Shown: positions 25,375 through 34,625, counted from the first letter of the stretch. The stretch: DNA of 64,000 bases from Arthrobacter sp. OV608 (GCA_900110595.1 FOEZ01000003.1:186001-250000), one strand, 5' to 3'. Translations and numbers: made by a program. The notes: generated from the letters alone by a model not told the origin.

Positions 25375-25866
25375 TTAGATGGTGTCCTTCCCATGGACAT
25401 CGTGGGGATGGGCGGCAAAGGCTTCGGTGAGGCCGGTCAAGTTCCTATTGACGACGGCGACGGCGGCTTCCACGCTTTGCTGCGTGTAGCTGCCTTCCGC
25501 GTCCAGCAGGGCGAGGACACCCACCACGTTGCTGCCGCCGTCGAGCACGGGAACGTTGATGACGGCACCGCAGCCGAGCCGCTGGATGAGTTCGGAATCG
25601 GCGAAGACCTCACGGAGCGAGGCCAGATCCGGGGCCAAGAACGGCTTCTTGTCTTCGATCACCGTTCCGAGCCAGCCGGGGGAGATTTCCACCGTTTTCT
25701 CACCGCCTACCGGGTACTCCGTCGGATGGCTGGTGAAGAGCCGCCGCAGGCTGGACCGCTCCGGGATCCACTGCAGCACCGTGAAAAGGATGACGCCGGG
25801 ATCCTCCCGCATGGCGTCGAAGACCTGCTGGAAGACGACGTCCGATTTCATTGATGTTTCTGTCAT
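25375..25866 (-). CDS. GAF-domain protein in a catabolic operon
   Basis: 163 residues forming a single GAF domain (WIPERSSLRRLFTSHPTEYPVGG, GCGAVINVPVLDGGSNVVGVLALLDAEG). It has no output domain. ATG 25866 overlaps the MFS stop codon by 4 bp and its stop touches the amidohydrolase start. A free-standing GAF domain between a transporter and a hydrolase may bind the imported compound, act as a small enzyme like methionine-sulfoxide reductase fRMsr, or regulate the pathway. The conserved fRMsr cysteines are not apparent; only one Cys is present. Confidence 0.82.
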   Translation of the reverse strand: MTETSMKSDVVFQQVFDAMREDPGVILFTVLQWIPERSSLRRLFTSHPTEYPVGGEKTVEISPGWLGTVIEDKKPFLAPDLASLREVFADSELIQRLGCGAVINVPVLDGGSNVVGVLALLDAEGSYTQQSVEAAVAVVNRNLTGLTEAFAAHPHDVHGKDTI

Positions 25867-27257
25867 TTCTGTCCCGTTCCCGCGGGCGCCGGATCATGCT
25901 CGGCGCGGGCGTTGATGTCTTCGAGGGATTTGCCGGCGGTGGAAGCGCCGAAGATGACCACGCCCAGGACGCCGATGGTCAGGACTACCGTTGTCATCAC
26001 GAATACTCCGCCGAAGCCGAGCGCCACGGAGAAGATGCCGATGATGGACGGGGCCAGGATGCTGCCGATGCGTCCCACGGCACTGGCCAGGCCGACGCCG
26101 GTGGCCCGCATCCAGGTGGGGAACAGTTCGGGAGTGTAGGCGTAAACCCCGGCATAGGTGCCGTTCAGGAAGAAGGACAGGGTTGCCGCGGCTACCAGGA
26201 TCATGCCCGAATCGTTGGACTGGCTCAGCCAGAAGGCGCTGAGCGCGGAACCGGTCAGGTACAGGGCGATGGTGTTCTTCCGGTCGATCCGGTCGTTCAG
26301 CCAGGCGGCGGAGAAGTAACCGGGAATTTGTGCGAGGTAAATGATGATCGAGTACTCGAAGCTCTTGGTGACGGTGATGCCGCGGCCCACCAGCAAGGTT
26401 GGGATCCAGGAGAAGAAGCCGTAGTAGGAGAACGTGATCACGAACCAGATCAGCCAGATCACGGCGGTCCGGCGGCGCATAGCCCTGGACCACATGAACT
26501 TCAGGGCATTCCAGATGCTGATCTTCTGCTCGTGCTTGGTGATTTCCTCGGTGGCTGGCGGAAGCGCGGCAAGGTTCTTGCCGGTTGCCTTCACCACGCT
26601 CTGCTCAAAGCGCTCCACCACCTCGGTCGCTTCGGCGATGCGGCCGCGGCTGATGAGGAAGCGGGGGGATTCGGGCAGGCTGCGGCGCCACCAGAGCAGG
26701 AGGAGGATCGGGACGGCGGTGACCACCTGGGCCCAGCGCCAGCCGTCCTCGCCCATCGGGACGATGAAACGGCCAATCAGTGCTGCACCCACGAAGCCAA
26801 AGGAGAAGAATCCGGCCAGTGTTCCAATGAACCAGCCGCGGCGCTTCGGCGTAATGAACTCGGACAGGAACGGCGCGATGATGACGCTTTCTGCGCCGGC
26901 ACCCAATCCTGCAAAGATCCGTGCAATCAGGAAGACCTCGAAGTTGGGGGCCGTGGCGGCAACTACGGACATGAGGCAGTAGAAGGCAAGCGCCCAGAGC
27001 ATCACCTTCTTGCGGCCGAAACGGTCGCCCATCCATCCCGAGAGGATGGCTCCGAAGAAGAAGCCGAGCGGGGCAGCGGACCCCACCAGGCCCAGGCTTG
27101 CGTTGCTAAGGCCCCAGAGTTCCTGGATGCGCGGGAGCAGGAAGGCGACCACTGCACCGTCCATGCCGTCGAACGAGTAACCGAGGCCTCCAATGAGGAG
27201 AAGCTTGTAGTGTGGGCGACTGAGAGCCAGGCGGTCCAAGCGTGCTGTAAGTGACAT
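25863..27257 (-). CDS. MFS importer, AAHS/sugar-porter-like
   Basis: 464 residues from ATG 27257 (AGGAA seven bases upstream); a longer in-frame start at 27308 would run into the operator. Twelve membrane segments, loop GWMGDRFGRKK after segment 2 and RGWFIGT after segment 4 are major-facilitator hallmarks; the layout with FDGMDGAVVAFLLP near the start matches aromatic-acid/metabolite:H+ symporters. It leads the operon with the GAF and amidohydrolase genes and probably imports their substrate. Confidence 0.9.
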   Translation of the reverse strand: MSLTARLDRLALSRPHYKLLLIGGLGYSFDGMDGAVVAFLLPRIQELWGLSNASLGLVGSAAPLGFFFGAILSGWMGDRFGRKKVMLWALAFYCLMSVVAATAPNFEVFLIARIFAGLGAGAESVIIAPFLSEFITPKRRGWFIGTLAGFFSFGFVGAALIGRFIVPMGEDGWRWAQVVTAVPILLLLWWRRSLPESPRFLISRGRIAEATEVVERFEQSVVKATGKNLAALPPATEEITKHEQKISIWNALKFMWSRAMRRRTAVIWLIWFVITFSYYGFFSWIPTLLVGRGITVTKSFEYSIIIYLAQIPGYFSAAWLNDRIDRKNTIALYLTGSALSAFWLSQSNDSGMILVAAATLSFFLNGTYAGVYAYTPELFPTWMRATGVGLASAVGRIGSILAPSIIGIFSVALGFGGVFVMTTVVLTIGVLGVVIFGASTAGKSLEDINARAEHDPAPAGTGQK

Positions 27258-27303
27258 TGGGGATTCCTGCCAGAGTGGGCCAAGTTGTACATTTTGAGGA
27301 ATA

Positions 27304-27341
27304 TGCACAGATCTGTGCAGATGTGATGTAATCGAAATTAC
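27304..27341. promoter_or_regulatory. Two palindromes between the RpiR gene and its divergent operon
   Basis: TGCACAGATCTGTGCA (27304-27319) is a perfect 16-bp palindrome and GTAAT-CGAA-ATTAC (27328-27341) a perfect 5-4-5 inverted repeat. Both lie in the 109-bp gap between the MFS gene and the RpiR gene, and are good operator candidates; the second has the A/T-rich arms usual for RpiR sites. Confidence 0.65.
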
Positions 27342-27366
27342 GCCAGAGTGTGAGGTAGGTCAATAG

Positions 27367-28248
27367 GTGGTGCAACAGGAAACCAACTCGTCGTCGGTCA
27401 CTGAGTGGCTGGACAGCCGGGTGCAGGGGAGGAAACTCGCTGCCCGCCAGATGCAGGTGATCGGCGTCCTCCGCTCGCAGCCCCGGCTTGCCTCCTACGG
27501 TTCAGTCAGCGACATCGCGGCAGCGGCGTCGTCGAACGCTTCCACGGTGACCAGAACGGCGCAGGCACTGGAATTCAAAGGCTGGGCCGACTTCCAGTTC
27601 GAGCTCCGCTCGCGGTTTCTGGCATCCCTGAGCGCCCTCGAAGTCGCGGCCGAGCACAACGGCCACATCAGCAGCCCTGCCCAGGCCGCCGTCTCCACGG
27701 ACCGGGCCAACCTCGCCCACCTGGAGCGCACGCTGGATCCAGCCACCGTCCGTTCCATCGCTGAATTGATCGCGGGGGCGCGGCAGACCCTGATCGTCGC
27801 CGCGGGCAGCTACGCGATCCCGGGCAAGGCACTGGAGCACAACACTGTCATTGCCGGCTACAACGTCCGGCTGCTCGACGCCGACGTCGCCGCACTCACA
27901 AATACTCTCGCGCGGGTGACCTCGGAGGACCTTGTGATCGCGATCAGCCTGTGGCGGGTTTATGACAGCACTGTGCGGGCCATGGAGATCGCCCACAATG
28001 CGGGCGCCGCCATCGCTTCGATCACGGACAGCGCGGGGTCTCCCGTGGCGGAGCACGCCGAGCAGAGGATTGTCGTTCCCACTGAAGGCGCCGGCTTTTT
28101 CCCGTCGCTGACCGGGGCCGTCGCTGCGGTGCAGGCGATCGCCGTCGAACTCGCTTCGCTGGACCGGGAGCGGTCCAATAAAAACATCGCCGCGTCGGAA
28201 CGGACCTGGGACCAGATGCGGATCATGCATCCGCGCTCAAGCTCCTAG
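27367..28248 (+). CDS. MurR/RpiR-family regulator with SIS domain
   Basis: 293 residues. N-terminal RpiR helix-turn-helix (SVSDIAAAASSNASTVTRTAQAL) and a C-terminal SIS sugar-phosphate-binding domain (VAAGSYAIPGKALEHN, VIAISLWRVYDSTVRAMEIA). GTG at 27367 or the next GTG at 27370, with GAGGTAGG upstream. Divergent from the MFS-GAF-amidohydrolase operon, which it probably regulates. The SIS domain suggests an aminosugar- or sugar-phosphate-like effector, which hints at the pathway's chemistry. Confidence 0.9.
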   Translation: MVQQETNSSSVTEWLDSRVQGRKLAARQMQVIGVLRSQPRLASYGSVSDIAAAASSNASTVTRTAQALEFKGWADFQFELRSRFLASLSALEVAAEHNGHISSPAQAAVSTDRANLAHLERTLDPATVRSIAELIAGARQTLIVAAGSYAIPGKALEHNTVIAGYNVRLLDADVAALTNTLARVTSEDLVIAISLWRVYDSTVRAMEIAHNAGAAIASITDSAGSPVAEHAEQRIVVPTEGAGFFPSLTGAVAAVQAIAVELASLDRERSNKNIAASERTWDQMRIMHPRSSS

Positions 28249-28340
28249 GACCAGGAACGGCCTACCCGCCAGGAGGGACCAGCATTGCGCTGAGGGCTGC
28301 CCTCAGGCGGCGTCGCCCCGGCAGCGCATACAGTATGGAC

Positions 28341-28775
28341 ATGACCCACGCCGAGAACGAGACCACCATCAGCCGTTCACCGGAAGATGTCTACGCCTTC
28401 CTGGCCGACGGGTCGAACAACCCGGCCTGGCGTTCCGGAGTGCAGGCCATTTCACTAAAGAGCGGCCACGCCGGAGCCCTGGGTGCTGTCTACCGGCAGA
28501 CCCTTGCAGGGCCAGGCGGGCGGTCCATTGACGGCGATTACGAGATCACTGCAGCGGACCCCTCCAGGCTTCTCGGCTTCCAGGTGGTCGCCGGTCCCGC
28601 CAGGCCAACCGGTGCTTACCACCTCACCCCCGTGCCGGGCGGGACGGCGGTCCGGTTCACCCTGGACCTGCAGCCGAAAGGACTCATGAAAGTCCTCGCT
28701 CCAATGGTCCAGCGCACCATGGAAAAGGAAGTCTTCCAACTGGCCAACCTCAAGGCTGTCCTCGAGGCCCGGTGA
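28341..28775 (+). CDS. SRPBCC-family protein
   Basis: 144 residues: ETTISRSPEDVYAFLADGSNNPAWRSGV opens the fold, HLTPVPGGTAVRFTLDLQP is the late sheet, and the C-terminal helix ends TMEKEVFQLANLKAVLE. It is a small ligand-binding or cyclase-like protein of unknown substrate. Two in-frame ATGs exist (28335 and 28341). TACAGT lies six bases before the second, which makes 28341 the better leaderless start. It ends one base before the convergent gene. Confidence 0.85.
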   Translation: MTHAENETTISRSPEDVYAFLADGSNNPAWRSGVQAISLKSGHAGALGAVYRQTLAGPGGRSIDGDYEITAADPSRLLGFQVVAGPARPTGAYHLTPVPGGTAVRFTLDLQPKGLMKVLAPMVQRTMEKEVFQLANLKAVLEAR

Positions 28776-28776
28776 A

Positions 28777-30075
28777 TCATGCCTCCGGCTGACCTTCCAG
28801 GGGCGAGACGTGGATCCGTGAAATCCGCAGCTTGTCCATCGCGGTGACGGTCAGCAGGTGTCCTGCCACTTCCACGCTGTCGCCCACCCGCGCCAGTCGG
28901 CCCAGCCGATCGATAACGAACCCGGCCACTGTCTCATAGTGCCCTTCAGGCAGTTCAATCCCGGAAGCCGAAGCGAACTCCTGAAGGATCAGCGCGCCGT
29001 CGACGTCTACTGAACCGTTGGCCCTGGTGACCTGGTCCTCGGGGTCCGCGCCGGCGTCATACTCGTCGTAAATTTCGCCCACCAGCTCCTCAACGAGGTC
29101 CTCCAGGGTGACGATCCCGTCCGTGCCGCCATATTCGTCCACCACGAGTGCGATGTGCTGGCCCAGCCTCCGCATACGTGACAGGGAGGGCAGCACCCTG
29201 TTGGTCCCCGGCAGTGGGAGGATCTCCCGGACGATGTCCCGCACCAGCCCGTCGTCGTAGTTTGCATCCCGGGGCATAAGGTCGCGCAGATGGATGAAGC
29301 CGAGGACGTCGTCGGGCGTTTTGTCGATGACGGGATAGCGGGAGTACGGGCCGTCCCGGACCATGTTGCGGGCTGCCGCGATGGTGAGGTTGCCGTTGAT
29401 GAACGTCACCTCGGTTCGCGGGCGCATCACCTCCTGCAGCGAGCGTTCCCCGGCCCCGAAGACGTCCGAAAGGATGATGCGGCTGTGTTCTTCCAGCGCC
29501 TCGCTCTGGGCCACCATGTCCCAGAGTTCTTCCGAGGTGACGCTTTCCTGTTTGGCGTTAGGGTCGCCGCCGAAGAGCCGCACGACGGCGTCCGTGGACA
29601 CGGAGAGCAGCCAGACGGCGGGCCGCATGATCTCGGAAAGGACATGCAGGGGAGGACCAAGGATCTTGGTGAAGCCGACGGCGCTCTGCATGGCGAGCCG
29701 CTTGGGTACCAGTTCGCCCAGCACCAGGGAGAGGTATGCCACGAGGAGCGTCATGCCGATGAACGAGGCGGGCTCTGCCGCGGCGCCGAAGCCGATGCCC
29801 CGCAGGAGGGGTTCGACGTCGGGCGCGATGGTCGAGGCGCCATAGGCCGCCGAGAAGAAGCCAGACAGCGTCACGCCGATCTGCACCGTTGAGAGGAAAC
29901 GGTTGGGGTTCCCGGCCAGTGCTGCAATCCGGGCGCCGCGTTTTCCGGACTTCTCCATCCGGCGCACCTGGCTCTCGCGGAGGGACACCAGAGCCATTTC
30001 AGTGCCGGAGAAGACGCCGCCCAGCAGCACAAAGAAGAGGACCAACAGGAAATTGGCCAGGGTGTCGCTGTCCAT
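28777..30075 (-). CDS. CNNM/HlyC-CorC-type membrane protein with CBS pair
   Basis: 432 residues in the standard order: DUF21 transmembrane domain (1-180, ending LFGGDPNAK), two CBS domains (about 200-330: VMRPRTEVTFINGN, PSYRYPV-like and VVDEYGGTDGIVTLEDLVEELVGEI) and a CorC_HlyC transporter-associated domain at the end. Family members act in magnesium or cobalt efflux and are regulated by nucleotide binding to CBS. TAGTGT lies six bases before the ATG with no Shine-Dalgarno site, suggesting leaderless expression. Confidence 0.93.
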   Translation of the reverse strand: MDSDTLANFLLVLFFVLLGGVFSGTEMALVSLRESQVRRMEKSGKRGARIAALAGNPNRFLSTVQIGVTLSGFFSAAYGASTIAPDVEPLLRGIGFGAAAEPASFIGMTLLVAYLSLVLGELVPKRLAMQSAVGFTKILGPPLHVLSEIMRPAVWLLSVSTDAVVRLFGGDPNAKQESVTSEELWDMVAQSEALEEHSRIILSDVFGAGERSLQEVMRPRTEVTFINGNLTIAAARNMVRDGPYSRYPVIDKTPDDVLGFIHLRDLMPRDANYDDGLVRDIVREILPLPGTNRVLPSLSRMRRLGQHIALVVDEYGGTDGIVTLEDLVEELVGEIYDEYDAGADPEDQVTRANGSVDVDGALILQEFASASGIELPEGHYETVAGFVIDRLGRLARVGDSVEVAGHLLTVTAMDKLRISRIHVSPLEGQPEA

Positions 30076-30162
30076 GATCAGACACTACCCAATCGCGCTG
30101 CGGGTTGGGTGCGGACGGACCGTGCGCAGGCACACGGCCTGTCGGATCTAAGATCGCCGCGT

Positions 30163-31839
30163 CTACAGCCTGTCTGCCAGCGACCGGCCCACAGTCCTTC
30201 CGGTGAAGAGGCAGCCGCCCAGGAATGTGCCTTCGAGCGCGTTGTAGCCGTGGGCACCACCGCCGCCGAACCCGGCGGCCTCGCCGGCGGCGTAAAGGCC
30301 GGGGATGGGGGAGCCGTCCTGGCCGAGGGCCTGGCCGGTGAGGTCAGTCTGGATGCCGCCCAACGTTTTCCGGGTGACGACGTGCAGGCGCACTGCAATC
30401 AGCGGCCCTGCCGCAGGGTCCAGGACGCGGTGCGGCTTCACGGTGCGGAACAGCCGGTCCCCGAGGTAGCGGCGGCTGTTGTGGATGCCCGTGACCTGGA
30501 TGTCCTTGGAATAGCGGTTCTGGACTTCCGCGTCGCGTTCCTCGATCTGGCGGCGCAGGTGCTGGTAGTCCAGGAGCGGTTCGTCGGTGAGGCCGTTCAT
30601 GCCCTTGACCAGTTCGATCAGGTTGTCCGCCACCACGAAATCCGCGCCATGGTCCTTGAACGCTTCGATGGGAGCAGGGGCGCCTCGGCCCAGCCGGGCC
30701 TTCAGCAACAGCTTCAGGTCCCGGTTGGTGATGTCCGGGTTCTGCTCTGAACCGGAAAGGGCGAACTCCTTTTCGATGATTTTCTGGGTGAGGATGAACC
30801 AGGAATGGCTGTACTGCCGGATATCCGGGGTGGTCCGCAGCAGCTTGAGAGTGCCCAGCGTGTCATAGCCGGGCAGGCCGGGTGCGGGGAGCCGGCGGCC
30901 CAGGGCATCGAACCAGAGCGACGACGGCCCGGGCAGGATCCGGATGGCGTGGTCCGGCCAGACGGGGTTCCAGTTCTGGATTCCTTCCGTGTAATGCCAC
31001 ATGCGGTCGCGGTTGACCAGCCGGACTCCCGCCTGGTCTGCGATGTCCAGCATCCGCCCGTCCACATGCTGCGGCACGCCCGTGATCATCTTCGCTGGCG
31101 GAGTGCCGAGGCGCTGCGGCCACCATTTGCGCACCTGATCGTGGTTGCCGCCAATGCCTCCGCTGGCAATGACCACAGCCTGGGCGTGCAGCTCGAATTC
31201 GCCAGCAACATCCCGGTTGGAGGCGACGCCGCGCGGCGACGAATCGGGTGCCAGGATGCTGCCCCGCACTCCGGCGACCCTGCCGCCGTCGAACGTTAAA
31301 CCGTCCACGCGGCGGCGGAAATAGAACTTCACCCGCCCCGTCAACGCAGCAGCCCGCGCCTTTTCGGCAAAAGGTTCGGAGACGCCGGTGCCCGTTCCCC
31401 ACGGGACGTGGAATCTCGGGACCGAGTTGCCATGGCCGCCGGCCCTGCCATCGCCGCGTTCGGCCCAGCCCACCAGCGGGGTGAATTTGATGCCCTGTTC
31501 CTGCAGCCAGGGGCGCTTCTCGCCGGCCGCGAACTCGACGTAGGCGCGGCCCCACTGCTGCGCCCATTCGTCTTCGGGATGCTCGCCGCCGAGCCGGTCC
31601 CACTGCGCCGAGCCCTGCCAGTCCTGCCACGCCAGCTCAAAGGAATCCTTCACCCGAAGCCTGCGCTGCATGGGCGTGTCCACCAGGAAGAGCCCGCCAA
31701 GGGACCAGTACGCCTGGCCGCCCAGGTTTGCGCCGTTCTCCTGGTCGAGGATGGCCACGCGCTTGCCGGCCATGACCAGTTCGTTGCTGGCCACCAGCCC
31801 GGCAAGTCCACCGCCGATGATAATGACGTCCGCGTCCAT
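30163..31839 (-). CDS. FAD-binding dehydrogenase (KsdD/fumarate-reductase-like)
   Basis: 558 residues. N-terminal FAD dinucleotide motif GGGLAGLVASNE (about 9-20) and C-terminal flavin motif GLYAAGEAAGFGGGG, with the covalent-free FAD_binding_2 layout of 3-ketosteroid dehydrogenases and soluble fumarate reductases. The exact substrate is not readable. GGAGGAA precedes the ATG at 31839. The methyltransferase gene ends 14 bp upstream, so the two could form an operon. Confidence 0.88.
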   Translation of the reverse strand: MDADVIIIGGGLAGLVASNELVMAGKRVAILDQENGANLGGQAYWSLGGLFLVDTPMQRRLRVKDSFELAWQDWQGSAQWDRLGGEHPEDEWAQQWGRAYVEFAAGEKRPWLQEQGIKFTPLVGWAERGDGRAGGHGNSVPRFHVPWGTGTGVSEPFAEKARAAALTGRVKFYFRRRVDGLTFDGGRVAGVRGSILAPDSSPRGVASNRDVAGEFELHAQAVVIASGGIGGNHDQVRKWWPQRLGTPPAKMITGVPQHVDGRMLDIADQAGVRLVNRDRMWHYTEGIQNWNPVWPDHAIRILPGPSSLWFDALGRRLPAPGLPGYDTLGTLKLLRTTPDIRQYSHSWFILTQKIIEKEFALSGSEQNPDITNRDLKLLLKARLGRGAPAPIEAFKDHGADFVVADNLIELVKGMNGLTDEPLLDYQHLRRQIEERDAEVQNRYSKDIQVTGIHNSRRYLGDRLFRTVKPHRVLDPAAGPLIAVRLHVVTRKTLGGIQTDLTGQALGQDGSPIPGLYAAGEAAGFGGGGAHGYNALEGTFLGGCLFTGRTVGRSLADRL

Positions 31840-31853
31840 CGTGGTTCCTCCGG

Positions 31854-32759
31854 TTAAGGCCGCCAGGCGGTCACGAAGCCGCCGCGGGAATGGTCGTGTG
31901 GGGGCTGCTCGGGCTTGGCGCGGTGGGCGGGGTCAGCCGGACTGAGCGACAACGTGCGCCCGTAGGTTACGCAGAGGTCCTGGACCGCGTGCCCTTCGCA
32001 GCGCCACCCTGCACCTGTCAACAGTTTCTCCGGGTCCGGCGGGTCGGCCCGGGCCAGGAGCTCGCTCATGGGCAGCCCGGTCTGCAGGCTGAAGTCGCGG
32101 AGCTTGGCTTCGAAGTCCTCTGTCTTGGGCAGCGGTACGGCACGCTCGATCACAGCTCGTGATCCCGGACCGGACAGCTCCATCACCTCCGCCAGCACAG
32201 CTTTTTGGGCCGCGGAATCGAGGTAGGGCAGCAGGCCTTCGAGGACCCAGGTGGTGGGCTGGCCGGCGTCGAAGCCGACTGCCAGGAGGAGTGCCCGCCA
32301 CGGCTCGGCCAAGTCTGCGGCCAGGGTGATGAGCTCGCACGCCGGCGGCGGCGACAGGCGTGCGAGCACGCCTGCTTTGAAGTCCAGGACGTTGGCGTGG
32401 TCGATTTCGAAGACCTTGCTGCCCTCGGGCCAGGCCAGCCGGTGGCTGCGGGTGTCCAGCCCTGCCCCCAGAACCACAGTCTGCCCCGTGGCCGGCCCGG
32501 ACTGGAGGAAGTCGTCGATGAACCTGGTCCGCACGCCGATGTAGATCGAAGCGAGCAGGAGAGGCTGCTGCAAAGGCGACAAGGCCCCGGGATCGGAAGG
32601 CCACGCCGTCGGGAAATCCACATGGGAATGGGCCGCCTCTACCAGGGCGGCAGCGAACGGGTCCTTCACCAGGGCATCGGGCCGGGAGGTTTCCACGGCC
32701 CGGCCCGCAGCCACGGCGAGGGCGGTCAAAGACACGCCCTGGTCCTCGAACTCCGTCAT
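31854..32759 (-). CDS. Class I SAM-dependent methyltransferase (LCMT/TIGR00027-like)
   Basis: 301 residues from ATG 32759 (GGAGGGG upstream). The SAM-binding block VVLGAGLDTRSHRLAWPEG and WVLEGLLPYL match the leucine-carboxymethyltransferase-like family that is expanded in mycobacteria and other actinobacteria. The substrate is unknown. It precedes the FAD dehydrogenase by 14 bp on the same strand. Longer upstream frames lack ribosome sites. Confidence 0.9.
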   Translation of the reverse strand: MTEFEDQGVSLTALAVAAGRAVETSRPDALVKDPFAAALVEAAHSHVDFPTAWPSDPGALSPLQQPLLLASIYIGVRTRFIDDFLQSGPATGQTVVLGAGLDTRSHRLAWPEGSKVFEIDHANVLDFKAGVLARLSPPPACELITLAADLAEPWRALLLAVGFDAGQPTTWVLEGLLPYLDSAAQKAVLAEVMELSGPGSRAVIERAVPLPKTEDFEAKLRDFSLQTGLPMSELLARADPPDPEKLLTGAGWRCEGHAVQDLCVTYGRTLSLSPADPAHRAKPEQPPHDHSRGGFVTAWRP

Positions 32760-32922
32760 GTGCTGCCCCTCCTGCGGGTGGTCAGTTCTCCTGACACGGA
32801 GCCTACCCCCGGGGACTGACACTCTCCTCCTGCTTCGCTCACAGCATGGCGCACGCCACCCATACACCACGCTCCCCGCTCCGAAGACTATGTGAGCGAG
32901 CGCCGTTGAAAGGACCAACCGC

Positions 32923-33792
32923 ATGAACGAGAAGAGCCGGAAGGCACTCATCAGCGTCCCCATCGCCGTGGGGGCGGGGGTGCTTATTGCCGTGGCCGGA
33001 AGCCAGGGCGGCTCCACGATGGGAGGACTGCCGGTGTTCGCGCTGGGGGTGGCTGCCGCGTTTGTGATCCAGTGGCTGGTGTTCGTTCCGTCCTACAAGG
33101 CGCAGTCGGAAAAGTTCTACGACCTCACCGGTGCCCTGACCTATATCGCCATCACGGTGTTCGTGGTGCTGGCCTCGCCGGGCGTGGATGCGCGCGGACT
33201 GCTGCTGGCGGCCATGGTGGTCCTGTGGGCGGTCCGGCTTGGCAGTTACCTGTTCCGGCGGGTGATGAAGCACGGCAAGGACGACCGCTTCGATGAGCTC
33301 AAGACTGACTTCGCCCGCTTCCTGAACACCTGGACCCTGCAGGGCCTGTGGGTGGTGCTTACGGCTGCCCTCGCGTGGGTGGCGATCACCTCGGACAAGA
33401 AGGTGGGCCTGGATGGGTTCTTCTGGGTGGGGCTGCTGGTGTGGGCGCTGGGTATCGCGCTGGAGACGGTGGCGGACGTCCAGAAGACCCGTTTCAAGGC
33501 CGACCCCGCCAACGAAGGCCGCTTCATCAACACCGGCCTCTGGTCCAGGTCCCGGCACCCCAATTACTTCGGCGAGATCACGCTTTGGGTGGGCATCGCC
33601 ATCATCGCCCTGCCCGTGCTGCAGGGCTGGCAGTGGGTTGCCCTGGTGTCGCCGGTGTTTGTGGCGCTGCTGCTGGTCCGGGGCAGCGGCGTGCCGCCCC
33701 TCGAGGAGAAGGCGGACAGGAAGTGGGGCGGCCAGCCCGACTATGAGGCCTACAAAAAGGACACCCCCGTCCTGGTTCCGAAGCTCATGTAG
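32923..33792 (+). CDS. DUF1295 membrane protein (steroid 5-alpha-reductase-like)
   Basis: 289 residues with about seven membrane segments. The C-terminal cofactor-binding region is typical: NTGLWSRSRHPNYFGEITLW, then VPPLEEKADRKWGGQPDYEAYKKDTPVLVP. The family resembles steroid reductases and isoprenylcysteine methyltransferases; its bacterial role is not known. AAAGGA precedes the ATG. A perfect palindromic terminator follows. Confidence 0.9.
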   Translation: MNEKSRKALISVPIAVGAGVLIAVAGSQGGSTMGGLPVFALGVAAAFVIQWLVFVPSYKAQSEKFYDLTGALTYIAITVFVVLASPGVDARGLLLAAMVVLWAVRLGSYLFRRVMKHGKDDRFDELKTDFARFLNTWTLQGLWVVLTAALAWVAITSDKKVGLDGFFWVGLLVWALGIALETVADVQKTRFKADPANEGRFINTGLWSRSRHPNYFGEITLWVGIAIIALPVLQGWQWVALVSPVFVALLLVRGSGVPPLEEKADRKWGGQPDYEAYKKDTPVLVPKLM

Positions 33793-33812
33793 CGGGCTGG
33801 GATCAGGGCGTA

Positions 33813-33844
33813 CGACGGCGGCACCCGGCCGGGTGCCGCCGTCG
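33813..33844 (+). terminator. Perfect 32-bp palindromic terminator (CGACGGCGG family)
   Basis: CGACGGCGGCACCCGG is followed directly by its exact complement, giving a 32-bp perfect palindrome, then CGGTTCTTTTG. It is one of four 3'-end elements in this window that share the GTACGACGGCGG core. Confidence 0.85.
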
Positions 33845-33914
33845 CGGTTCTTTTGTGGGCCGGAATTGGCAGCGTTAGCTCGATCCGGGCGCGGCCCGTG
33901 GGTACGGTGTCCTC

Positions 33915-34250
33915 ATGCAGAAGATATCGATTGATGCCCTGGCCCGCCAGCAACTCGAGGCGGCCGTATCGGAATCCAGTGGACGTGCTTCAGACACGGT
34001 GTTCGGCGGCCACGAGAAGAGGCTGCGCCAGACCGTCATGGCCTTCCGTGCCGGCACCCAGCTCAGCGAACACCTGAACCCCGGCGAAGCCACAGTCTTC
34101 GTGCTCAAGGGATCCGTGTGGCTGAAGTCCGGCGGCGAGGCGTGGCAGGGCAAGGCCGGGGACCTTTTGATTGTCCCGGACGGGATGCACAGCCTGGAGG
34201 CCGAGGAGGACTCGGCGGTGCTGTTCACAGCGGTGAAGCTGGACCGGTAA
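33915..34250 (+). CDS. Cupin-domain protein
   Basis: 111 residues forming a single small cupin: LNPGEATVFVLKGSVWLKSGGEAWQGKAGDLLIVPDGMHSLEAEEDSAVL in pieces. The usual metal-binding His pair of motif 1 is not present in full, so it may be a non-enzymatic or altered cupin. TACGGT lies six bases before the ATG with no Shine-Dalgarno site (leaderless pattern). Confidence 0.88.
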   Translation: MQKISIDALARQQLEAAVSESSGRASDTVFGGHEKRLRQTVMAFRAGTQLSEHLNPGEATVFVLKGSVWLKSGGEAWQGKAGDLLIVPDGMHSLEAEEDSAVLFTAVKLDR

Positions 34251-34259
34251 GCCACCGCC

Positions 34260-34625
34260 TCACCCCGCGGTGATCAGCTCACACAACACCGCTGCTTCGC
34301 TGATCCCGGGTTCCTTGGTGGCAGTCAGCAGCGTCAGGGGACCCTGCCCGGCAAGGGTGCGGAGATGGTCAAGGGCTGTGGCTGCGGCAGGCTCCTGGAG
34401 TTCCGTCCGGTAGCGCCGGCTGAACTCATCGAAAAGCCGGGGATCGTGGGCGTACCACTTCCGCAGTTCGGTGGACGGGGCTACGCCTTTGCACCAGTCA
34501 TCGAGATGCGCCTTTTCCTTGGTCAATCCGCGTGGCCAGAGCCGGTCCACAAGGACGCGGGTGCCGTCTGCCGGAAGCGGATCGTCATAGATCCGCCGTA
34601 CCCTCACTGGATGCTGCATCGCCAT
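34260..34625 (-). CDS. DUF488-family protein
   Basis: 121 residues from ATG 34625 (GGAGG seven bases upstream). Hallmarks are RIYDDPLPADGTRVLVDRLWPRGLTKEKAHLDDW and LLTATKEPGISEAAVL, the DUF488 family, whose function remains unassigned (linked by others to heme or uroporphyrin proteins). It is 73 bp from the GDSL hydrolase on the same strand and convergent with the cupin gene. Confidence 0.9.
   Translation of the reverse strand: MAMQHPVRVRRIYDDPLPADGTRVLVDRLWPRGLTKEKAHLDDWCKGVAPSTELRKWYAHDPRLFDEFSRRYRTELQEPAAATALDHLRTLAGQGPLTLLTATKEPGISEAAVLCELITAG

Noticed and set aside
24790..27254. Large plus-strand frames opposite the amidohydrolase-GAF-MFS operon
   Set aside because: Composition (Gly, His, Asp, Gln) and lack of any family features mark them as shadows.
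34251..34275. CACCGC-GCGGTG hairpin between the cupin and DUF488 genes
   Set aside because: Only a 6-bp stem and no T run; too weak to call a terminator.
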